Shown here: piece after piece, positions 42,504-48,594 of the stretch | Numbering within the stretch: the stretch's first letter is position 1 | Layout: every line of letters starts with the position of its first letter | Assembly: GCA_030695025.1 (NCBI GenBank) | Contig: JAUYTX010000033.1 | Span: 1 to 48,594, forward strand | Source of the DNA: Bacteroidales bacterium | Lineage (GTDB): Bacteria > Bacteroidota > Bacteroidia > Bacteroidales > UBA932 | DNA: 48,594 nt | Direction: 5' to 3' | Notes under the pieces: generated by a model | What the model was told of the DNA's origin: nothing | What the model saw: the letters and a program-made list of their open reading frames with translations, nothing else | The model's database searches: none | Position numbers and translations under genes: made by a program

Positions 42504-43997
42504 ATGAATAAATTTTTTAAGATTGCATTAACGGGACTGCTTTTTGTCTCTTTAATGGGCATGGCAAAAGCCCAGGGATACGATGGCAAGCATGAATGGA
42601 GAGCAGTATGGATTGCAACTGTAAATAATATCGATTGGCCATCAAAGCCGGGCCTTAGCTCTGAGCAGCAACAAAAAGAGTTAATTGAATATTTTGACCT
42701 TTTCAAAAAGCTGAACATGAATGCCGTAGTGCTTCAAATCAGACCTACAGCTGATGCATTTTATGTCTCAAAACATGAGCCCTGGTCGATTTATCTTACA
42801 GGAGACCAGAAAAAGGGGCCTGTGCCACACTATGACCCATTGGAATTTGCAATAAAAGAGGCGCATAAAAGAGGAATGGAGTTACACGCATGGTTGAATC
42901 CATACAGAGTAAGTCAGGATACAGCAAATATCAAAGAGATGAATCCGGACCACCTCTACAATAAAAGACCGGATCTTTTTGTAAGACATGGCAAGAAGCT
43001 ATACTTCGATCCTGCATTTCCTGAAACCAGAGAGTTTCTTGTAAAGATTATTAAAGATATTGTAATAAGATATGATCTTGACGGTATTCACTTTGACGAC
43101 TATTTTTATCCCAATAACGATTTTGAAGACTCAAAATCTTTTGCATCACATAACAGAGGCTACAAAGCAGAAGATAAGATGGCTTGGAGAAGAGAGAATG
43201 TCGATCTGGTAATTGAGATGCTTCGTGATACAATTAAGTCTGTTAAACCTTATGTTAAGTATGGTATAAGCCCTTACGCTGTCTGGAGAAACAAGAGGGA
43301 AGACCCAAGAGGCTCAGATACAAAAAGTTATAGTTACACCAATTATGACCATTTGCATGCAGATCTTTTGCTGTGGATGGAAAAGGGCTGGCTGGACTAT
43401 GTTCTGCCTCAGCTCTATTTTAATATTGGTTACGAAGCGGCCGACTTTAATGTGCTGGCAAATTGGTGGCAGGATTACAGTTATGGAACTCCGGTTTATG
43501 CCGGGCTTGGAACCTACCGACTTGAGAAAGATGCCCGCATTCCTGACTGGCGCTCAGCTGAGCAGATAAAAATGCAGGCGGAGTTGATAAGAACCATGCC
43601 GGCTTATCAGGGAGCCTGTTATTTCAATGCAAAGAATTTTAAAGAGAACCGTTTAGGCATAAATGAGGTGATTCAGAAATTGTACCCAAATCCTGCACTT
43701 GTTCCGGCATTAATCGGATTCCCTGTTGATCCTCCTGTATCTCCTGTAACTGCTCATGCCCAATTAAGTGATGGTAAGATGACCTTTACTTGGAAGAGCG
43801 CAGCAAAATATCACATAGTTTACCGCTTTAACAAGGGCGAAAAGGCCGACTTCTCAAAAGGAAGCGCCATTATTGCACTAACCGGAGAAGACTCCTTTAC
43901 AATTCCGGCAAAAGTTGATGAGAACTATGAATATTATGTATCTGCCCTAGATAGATTATATAATGAAAGCAAACCGGTAAAGGTTCAGAAAAGATAA
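42504..43997 (+). CDS. DUF187/GHL10 glycosidase (DigH/YngK-like), exported
   Basis: 497-residue protein with a signal peptide (about 1-23) and a TIM-barrel of the DUF187/GH10-like group: EWRAVWIATVNNIDWPS, LKKLNMNAVVLQIRPTADAF, ELHAWLNPYRVS, YDLDGIHFDDYFYP and YVLPQLYF. The C-terminal 90 residues look like a fibronectin-type module. E. coli DigH, of this family, cuts glycan strands without stem peptides, so a peptidoglycan role is likely. It heads a three-gene plus-strand run with an NlpC/P60 peptidase (19 bp later) and a dipeptide epimerase. Confidence 0.88.
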   Translation: MNKFFKIALTGLLFVSLMGMAKAQGYDGKHEWRAVWIATVNNIDWPSKPGLSSEQQQKELIEYFDLFKKLNMNAVVLQIRPTADAFYVSKHEPWSIYLTGDQKKGPVPHYDPLEFAIKEAHKRGMELHAWLNPYRVSQDTANIKEMNPDHLYNKRPDLFVRHGKKLYFDPAFPETREFLVKIIKDIVIRYDLDGIHFDDYFYPNNDFEDSKSFASHNRGYKAEDKMAWRRENVDLVIEMLRDTIKSVKPYVKYGISPYAVWRNKREDPRGSDTKSYSYTNYDHLHADLLLWMEKGWLDYVLPQLYFNIGYEAADFNVLANWWQDYSYGTPVYAGLGTYRLEKDARIPDWRSAEQIKMQAELIRTMPAYQGACYFNAKNFKENRLGINEVIQKLYPNPALVPALIGFPVDPPVSPVTAHAQLSDGKMTFTWKSAAKYHIVYRFNKGEKADFSKGSAIIALTGEDSFTIPAKVDENYEYYVSALDRLYNESKPVKVQKR

Positions 43998-44016
43998 TCC
44001 CCCAAAATAAAAACAT

Positions 44017-45219
44017 ATGAGAAAAGTACTTATTATTTTAATTACGGCCCTTTTTGCCATCTCCTGTACATCAACAGGGAAAAAAGAGAAGATTGAAAAG
44101 CAGTTTGATGAGATTTCACAACTCGTGAAACAGGAGTTTGCTCCTGACAGAAGAGAGAAGACTTTCGAACCTGTAATTATTGTATCTGATGATGTAAAAA
44201 CATTAGTACTCAAAGGTTCAACCACAGAGCCACAAGCAAAAGAAGCGTTGCTTACCAGGTTGATTGAGAATAAAATAGAGGTGCTCGATAGTATGAAGCT
44301 ACTGCCTGATGTTGCTCTTGGTGATAAAACATACGGAATCACCAGTCAGTCGGTAATCAATTTCAGATATGGTTCAGGATATTCAAATGAGTCTGCTACC
44401 CAGACAATCATGGGAACACCACTCCGAATTCTTGAGAAGAAAGGCGGATGGACAAGAGCAATTACTCCGGAAGGATACATTGCATGGGTCTCTTCGGGAA
44501 GTATTCAGCCGATGAACGAAACTGAGTACAATGCTTGGACAGCTGCTCCCAAATTAATTGTTACAACACACTACACCCTTTTCAGAGAGACACCTTCGGA
44601 AAACGGAGCTGTTGTTTCGGACGGAGTATGGGGAAACATTGTGCGTGCTGACGGAGCATCCGGAAATTACAACAAGGTTATTTTACCTAACGGAAAGGTA
44701 GCTTTTGTTCTAAAAGCACATACAGCTGAATTATCAAAATGGATTGCTTCAAGAAATCCGTCAGCAGATAATATTTTAACTACCGCTTCTCAGTTTCTGG
44801 GCTTCCCTTATATGTGGGGAGGAACATCAGTTAAGGCGATGGATTGCTCCGGCTTTACTAAAACTGTATTTTATCTGAATGGTGTAATACTCGAAAGAGA
44901 TGCCTCACAACAGGCACTAACCGGAGAGGGCGTTGAAATTACCGAGAAATTTGAAAACCTTCAAAAGGGAGATCTTCTTTTCTTCGGTTCAAAGGCAACA
45001 CCAGAAAGAAAAGAGAGGATTACCCATGTGGGCATATACATTGCAAACGGTGAATTTATCCACTCAGCAACATCGGTTAAGATAAATTCTCTTATTCCTG
45101 ATTCACATAACTACTATGATGGAAGCAACCGTCTGGTAAGAGTGCAGAGGCTAATTACAAAGATAGACCAGGATCCCGGAATCGTTTCGATAGCAAAACA
45201 TCAGTGGTATTTTAATTAA
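44017..45219 (+). CDS. NlpC/P60 endopeptidase lipoprotein (gamma-D-Glu-diamino acid type)
   Basis: 400-residue lipoprotein (lipobox FAISC, Cys17). Two bacterial SH3-like domains lie about 100-165 and 170-240, then the C40 peptidase about 255-390. The catalytic set is Cys277 (MDCSGF), His337 (ITHVGIY) and His349 (GEFIHS). The arrangement of SH3 domains before the peptidase matches the YkfC-type murein endopeptidases that release L-Ala-D-Glu from stem peptides. The next gene encodes the matching dipeptide epimerase, 10 bp later, supporting muropeptide use as the role. Confidence 0.93.
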   Translation: MRKVLIILITALFAISCTSTGKKEKIEKQFDEISQLVKQEFAPDRREKTFEPVIIVSDDVKTLVLKGSTTEPQAKEALLTRLIENKIEVLDSMKLLPDVALGDKTYGITSQSVINFRYGSGYSNESATQTIMGTPLRILEKKGGWTRAITPEGYIAWVSSGSIQPMNETEYNAWTAAPKLIVTTHYTLFRETPSENGAVVSDGVWGNIVRADGASGNYNKVILPNGKVAFVLKAHTAELSKWIASRNPSADNILTTASQFLGFPYMWGGTSVKAMDCSGFTKTVFYLNGVILERDASQQALTGEGVEITEKFENLQKGDLLFFGSKATPERKERITHVGIYIANGEFIHSATSVKINSLIPDSHNYYDGSNRLVRVQRLITKIDQDPGIVSIAKHQWYFN

Positions 45220-45229
45220 TGTGCGTAAA

Positions 45230-46387
45230 ATGATGAACAATAAGATAACAACAAGAAGAACCTTTATTAAGTCGGCGGGTTTACTTACAGCCGCTGCTGC
45301 ATTTTTCAATCCTGCAGAGCTTTTCTCACAAAGAAGGGGTGCTGCGCAGGTTTCCGGCAGTAAAAAATTAACACTTAAATGGCTCCCTTTCGACGCTCTT
45401 CTCAGGCATCCATTTACCATTGCCGGCTTTACAAGGACAACCACTCCTATAGTCTTAACTGAAATTTCCTGGGACGGATTCACCGGATACGGAGAGGCTT
45501 CTATGCCTCCTTACCTTGGAGAGACGCAAGCCTCAGCAATGGAGTTCCTCAAAAAGGTTGACTTGTCCAGATTCAATAATCCTTTCCAGATTCAGGACAT
45601 TCTTGCATATGTAGATTCAATCGCCATAAACAATACCGCAGCAAAGGCTGCTGTAGACATTGCGCTTCATGATCTTGTAGGTAAAATATTGGGACAACCC
45701 TGGTGGAAAATCTGGGGATTCAATGCTGCAACAACCCCAAATACCTCTTTCACAATCGGACTTGACACAGAAGAGGTGGTTATTCAAAAGACCAAAGAGG
45801 CTGCTCCGTACAATGTGCTTAAGGTAAAACTCGGGGTTAACGATGCAACTGACAGAATGATGGTTAACACTATTCGCAAGGTTACAGACAAACCTATGTA
45901 TGTTGATGTTAATCAGGGATGGAAAGACAAACATTACGCTCTTGACATGATTCATTGGTTAAAGGAACAGAACATTACGATGGTTGAGCAGCCTATGAAT
46001 AAGCTGTGGCTTGACGAGACAGCCTGGGTAACAGAGAGGAGCCCGCTTCCTATTATTGCAGACGAATCTTGCCAAAGATTAACCGATGTGCAGAAACTTA
46101 AGGGTGCTTTCCATGGTATTAACATTAAATTAATGAAGTGTACCGGTATGAGAGAGGCAAGAGAGATGATTTCGCTTGCAAAGGCTCTTAAAATGAGACT
46201 TATGATTGGCTGTATGACAGAAACATCGTGTGCGATTTCTGCCGCAGCTCAGCTTGCTCCAGAGACAGAATGGGCAGATCTTGATGGTAATTTGTTGATA
46301 TCCAATGATCTTTATAGTGGGGTGAAGATAGTGGATGGTAAGATTACCCTCAATGATAAACCTGGAATTGGCATAGTCAAAATCTGA
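45230..46387 (+). CDS. L-Ala-D/L-Glu dipeptide epimerase with Tat-type signal
   Basis: Enolase-superfamily epimerase, 385 residues from ATG 45230 (a GTG at 45221 adds three residues). The catalytic lysines are Lys200 (KVKLG, second Lys) and Lys300 (NIKLMKCTG); metal ligands are Asp226 (VDVNQGW), Glu253 (VEQPM) and Asp278 (ADESC). The WADLDGN D-x-D motif is typical of Ala-Glu epimerases. The N-terminus TTRRTFIKSAGLLTAAAAF is a twin-arginine signal, placing this normally cytoplasmic type of enzyme outside the membrane. It follows the NlpC/P60 gene that would produce its dipeptide substrate. Confidence 0.9.
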   Translation: MMNNKITTRRTFIKSAGLLTAAAAFFNPAELFSQRRGAAQVSGSKKLTLKWLPFDALLRHPFTIAGFTRTTTPIVLTEISWDGFTGYGEASMPPYLGETQASAMEFLKKVDLSRFNNPFQIQDILAYVDSIAINNTAAKAAVDIALHDLVGKILGQPWWKIWGFNAATTPNTSFTIGLDTEEVVIQKTKEAAPYNVLKVKLGVNDATDRMMVNTIRKVTDKPMYVDVNQGWKDKHYALDMIHWLKEQNITMVEQPMNKLWLDETAWVTERSPLPIIADESCQRLTDVQKLKGAFHGINIKLMKCTGMREAREMISLAKALKMRLMIGCMTETSCAISAAAQLAPETEWADLDGNLLISNDLYSGVKIVDGKITLNDKPGIGIVKI

Positions 46388-46403
46388 TATTAAAATATTT
46401 TAT

Positions 46404-46411
46404 TACCTTTG
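46404..46411 (+). promoter_or_regulatory. -7 element; decides the start of the next gene
   Basis: TACCTTTG fully matches TAnnTTTG. An in-frame TTG at 46409 lies inside it, so ATG 46433 is the start. Confidence 0.55.
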
Positions 46412-46432
46412 CCCCCCAAACAAAAGAGAATT

Positions 46433-46705
46433 ATGGCAAGTTTAAGAGTAATCAAAAAAGATATTGACTATCTTGTATCAGAGGTAATTTCTGATTGCTG
46501 GACATTTCTTTACATTAATCCTGATAAAAAGGCAGAAGATGTAGTTGAAATTATCAACGATGCAATCACACTAAGAAATGGGCTTTTCGAAAGGGTAAAC
46601 ACACCTGTTAAAGAGAATGCCAAAGCACATTTTAAGGCTATCAACCAGGACCTTCTTACCGGTGTTGATGCTTTGTTTCAGAGAATGAGTGCATTGACAA
46701 AGTAG
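46433..46705 (+). CDS. Small conserved helical protein of unknown function
   Basis: 90 residues, no signal peptide, predicted mostly helical (VIKKDIDYLVSEVISDCWTF, AEDVVEIINDAITLRNGLFE, HFKAINQDLLTGVDALFQRM). I recognise it as a Bacteroidota-restricted hypothetical protein but no function. It has its own -7 element and is followed by an 8-bp stem (TTGACAAA/TTTGTCAA, 46694-46716) spanning the stop codon, and then by the insertion sequence 24 bp after its stop. Confidence 0.75.
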   Translation: MASLRVIKKDIDYLVSEVISDCWTFLYINPDKKAEDVVEIINDAITLRNGLFERVNTPVKENAKAHFKAINQDLLTGVDALFQRMSALTK

Positions 46706-46732
46706 ACATTTGTCAAATAATGAATTCATAAA

Positions 46733-46771
46733 AGAGGGTGACTAAAAAGAGATTTTTAGTTTCCCTCTTTT
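46733..46771. terminator. Hairpin at the left IS end
   Basis: GAGGGTGACTAAAAA pairs with TTTTTAGTTTCCCTC (two mismatches) around GAGA, followed by TTTTCTTTTT on the plus strand. It can stop transcription entering the element from 46433-46705 and lies just past the transposase stop. Confidence 0.6.
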
Positions 46772-46777
46772 CTTTTT

Positions 46778-48400
46778 CTATGCAACCTGTTTTTTTATAA
46801 AAAAGATGATTATTTCAGTTGAGCCATTGATTCTTTGTTGAAAAAGCAGATTTTGAGGTCTATTATTGTCAATATTGAGCACCTTGCCGGCATATTTTCT
46901 TAGATTATGTGCTAATGCAATAAGTCCGAACTCTACTGATACTTTAGGGAGCGTTTTTAACATAAATCGTTTGAAGCCACAATTGTATTTGATCTGTCCG
47001 AATACAGCTTCGGGCTCAATTGGCCTTTTACTTCTGTGAATTAGTCCCTTTTCGCTGGTCAATAACTCCCTTACGAGTTGCTTTTGTTTCATCAGGTTGA
47101 GGTTAGCTTCGTAAATTCTGTTCCCTTTTGCTTTTGTACACACACCCTTGATAGGACATCTGGAACAGTCTTGTGCCATATATATGCGATATTCTCCAAT
47201 ATATCCATTTTCACTTTTTCTTTGTCTTTTCCCTATATATGTCATGTGCTGGCCCATTGAACACACAAAGTAGTCGTCATGACTGTTATAGTATGGGATC
47301 GGTAGTTTATATGCATCTGACGGTCTCTTTCTTTCTTTTCTAATATCCATATGGAAGTAGTTGTACTTGACATATGGCACTATCTTGTTTTCAAGCATAT
47401 AATTGTAATTCTGTTCACTACCGTATCCGGAGTCTGCTACAATTTCCTTGCTTTGACGATGGTATTTTCTGTCGAAAGATTCCAGGTAGTCGATCAATGT
47501 TGTTGTGTCGCCTGGTTTCTGGTATATGCCATAGTGGGTGATGTACTGGTTTTCTGTGGATATCTGAACATTATAGCCCGGTTTTAGCTGACCATTTCCC
47601 ATATAGTCCTCCTTCATCCGCATGAATGTGGCGTCCTGATCTGTCTTCGAGTAGCTCCCTCTTTCCTGAAGTATCTCTTTATGTCGCTCGTACTCCTTAA
47701 TCTTCGGGAGACTTTCTTTACTTATTTTCTTGATTTCCTTCTGAATTTCTGAAGGGACCTTTTCTATCTTTTCTACAATATTGTCCAATCTGCGCTGGAA
47801 TTCTTCAGTATTCATCCCAACGGTTGTTCCAATCTGCTCCTCCTCTGATGAGATAACCTTTTCAGCCTGTCTTAGAACGAGATCAACTTTAGTTTTAAGC
47901 CTTTCATCATATTTGTCAACAGCCCCTTTCCAAACAAAAGTGTACTTGTTCGCAACAGATTCGATTTTGGTCCCGTCAATATATTGAACATCAAGAGTAA
48001 CTAACCCTTCGCGATGGATAAGTTCAACAACCTGAGTGAAAATCCTCTCGAAGTCTCCATTAAGCCTTTGCGCCCGGAACAGATTCAATGTCCTGAAGTC
48101 CGGTGTAGAGTATCCTGAAAGCCACATATAGATGATATTTTCTTTTAGTTGCTTCTCTATCTTTCTCCCTGAAAATGTATTGCACATATATCCATAAACA
48201 AGAACCTTGATAAGCATCCTTGGATTGTAGCTTGATGTACCGCCTCCCTTGTACTTGGACTCTATTGAACTGATGTCAAGATGGTCTATGACGTTGCTAA
48301 CTATTCTTGCAGGATGTGTCGGAGGAACCAGGTCTCCCAATGATGGAGGTAGAAGTAATGAATCGTTCTCTTTGTAAGATTTATAGATTACCTTTGCCAT
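46778..48400 (-). CDS. IS1182-family DDE transposase
   Basis: 540-residue, apparently intact transposase. N-terminal domain LPPSLGDLVPPTHPARIVS (about 17-35). Catalytic acids are Asp142 in YIDGTKIES, the second Asp in VADSGYGSEQNY, and Glu in EPEAVFGQIKYNCGFKRF. A CSRCPIKGVC cysteine cluster lies shortly before the last catalytic residue. The ATG at 48400 leaves about 190 bases of non-coding element to the right repeat, which contains the likely promoter. No frameshift is seen. Confidence 0.94.
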   Translation of the reverse strand: MAKVIYKSYKENDSLLLPPSLGDLVPPTHPARIVSNVIDHLDISSIESKYKGGGTSSYNPRMLIKVLVYGYMCNTFSGRKIEKQLKENIIYMWLSGYSTPDFRTLNLFRAQRLNGDFERIFTQVVELIHREGLVTLDVQYIDGTKIESVANKYTFVWKGAVDKYDERLKTKVDLVLRQAEKVISSEEEQIGTTVGMNTEEFQRRLDNIVEKIEKVPSEIQKEIKKISKESLPKIKEYERHKEILQERGSYSKTDQDATFMRMKEDYMGNGQLKPGYNVQISTENQYITHYGIYQKPGDTTTLIDYLESFDRKYHRQSKEIVADSGYGSEQNYNYMLENKIVPYVKYNYFHMDIRKERKRPSDAYKLPIPYYNSHDDYFVCSMGQHMTYIGKRQRKSENGYIGEYRIYMAQDCSRCPIKGVCTKAKGNRIYEANLNLMKQKQLVRELLTSEKGLIHRSKRPIEPEAVFGQIKYNCGFKRFMLKTLPKVSVEFGLIALAHNLRKYAGKVLNIDNNRPQNLLFQQRINGSTEIIIFFIKKQVA

Positions 48401-48555
48401 GCTTGTTCTTTTTAAGTGTTTTTATTTTTTTGTCGATATAAAGATACACAATTTAATTGAAACAAGCAAGGGTTATTTACTTTTAAATCAAGTAATTAAC
48501 CCTTTATTTTTGCGAATAAATCTCTTTCTTTCCGAATTTGGCGCAGCTATATATG

Positions 48556-48594
48556 AAAAAGAGGGTGACTTTACTTTTTAGTCACCCTCTTTTT
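48556..48594. repeat. Perfect inverted repeat at the right IS end
   Basis: AAAAAGAGGGTGACT (48556-48570) and AGTCACCCTCTTTTT (48580-48594) match over 15 bp with a 9-base loop. The outer arm is the terminal repeat; the inner arm is a duplicate in opposite orientation. Confidence 0.9.

Larger units (their letters stand above)
46730..48593. mobile_element. IS1182-family insertion sequence
   Basis: Terminal inverted repeats are at 46730-46749 (AAAAGAGGGTGACT followed by AAAAAG) and 48574-48593 as the exact reverse complement: 20 bp identical. Between them lies one intact transposase on the minus strand. The right end holds a second, inner copy of the repeat (48556-48570), so that end folds as a perfect 15-bp hairpin. 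The left end has a comparable imperfect hairpin (46733-46771). The window ends one base past the right repeat, so a target duplication cannot be checked. The element is about 1.86 kb, usual for the family. Confidence 0.92.

Noticed and set aside
46694-46716. Stem TTGACAAA/TTTGTCAA as a terminator
   Set aside because: It is short, A/T-rich, spans the stop codon and lacks a following T tract; noted only in the gene entry.
48401-48581. A 60-codon frame on the plus strand at the right IS end
   Set aside because: It lies in the non-coding right part of the insertion sequence, overlaps the inner repeat and has no domain or start signal.

Overview
The window reads as a chromosomal contig from an anaerobic or facultative member of the Bacteroidales (phylum Bacteroidota). 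The evidence is threefold. Many genes belong to families largely confined to this phylum: DUF4252, DUF4831, OstA-like, the fused DAHP synthase/chorismate mutase, an S16 with a long acidic tail, and BlaR1 with plug-like repeats. Shine-Dalgarno sequences are rare. At least fifteen genes carry the phylum's -7 promoter element TAnnTTTG just upstream. The window opens inside a GH15 gene and closes one base past the right terminal repeat of an IS1182-family insertion sequence, which suggests that the repeat broke the assembly.

Layout. 1-4285: osmoprotection/trehalose block (GH15 hydrolase, MscS channel, fused trehalose-6-P synthase/phosphatase). 4383-6928: DUF819 membrane protein and an Omp85-type barrel. 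6945-9415: ECF sigma factor, anti-sigma-like protein, DUF4252 protein and a small barrel protein. 9444-10634: rpsP-rimM. 10730-10840: tandem repeats, a hairpin and a six-codon reading frame. 10837-18959: tungsten-linked region with a tungsten aldehyde oxidoreductase, a VanX-type dipeptidase and a PHP phosphoesterase on one strand, divergent ThiF/ThiS-like proteins, and a tungstate-binding lipoprotein paired with an unusual tandem sulfite-oxidase-fold-like lipoprotein; a DAHP synthase/chorismate mutase sits inside it. 18984-24417: nitroreductase, HAD phosphatase, a large surface protein with a plug-like end, and a peptide transporter. 24478-31638: lipid A acyltransferase, DUF4831, PepD, S6-S18-L9, OmpA and an SPFH protein. 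31710-33792: BlaI/BlaR1 pair behind three phased operators. 33822-35150: glyA. 35166-42434: guaB followed by two parvulin-type chaperones and OstA, with a radical SAM protein and a YhcH protein upstream. 42504-46387: exported peptidoglycan-degradation cluster (DUF187 glycosidase, NlpC/P60 peptidase, Tat-type dipeptide epimerase). 46433-46705: small conserved protein. 46730-48593: the insertion sequence.

How genes work together. Three functional groups stand out. The tungsten group would supply metal (WtpA), a sulfur-carrier pair (ThiF/ThiS-like) and an enzyme that needs a tungsten-pterin (AOR), but the ABC permease and ATPase are not in the window. The peptidoglycan group has three successive exported enzymes that would cut glycan strands, release the L-Ala-D-Glu dipeptide and epimerise it. 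The guaB operon couples IMP dehydrogenase to outer-membrane biogenesis proteins through overlapping or abutting genes.

The most promising new signals are the tandem sulfite-oxidase-like lipoprotein next to WtpA in a tungsten region, the exact 21-bp phasing of three BlaI-type operators, the terminator that contains the rpsF promoter, and the hairpin-ended insertion sequence. No CRISPR array, tRNA, rRNA or prophage was seen, and no gene-free stretch exceeds 300 bases.
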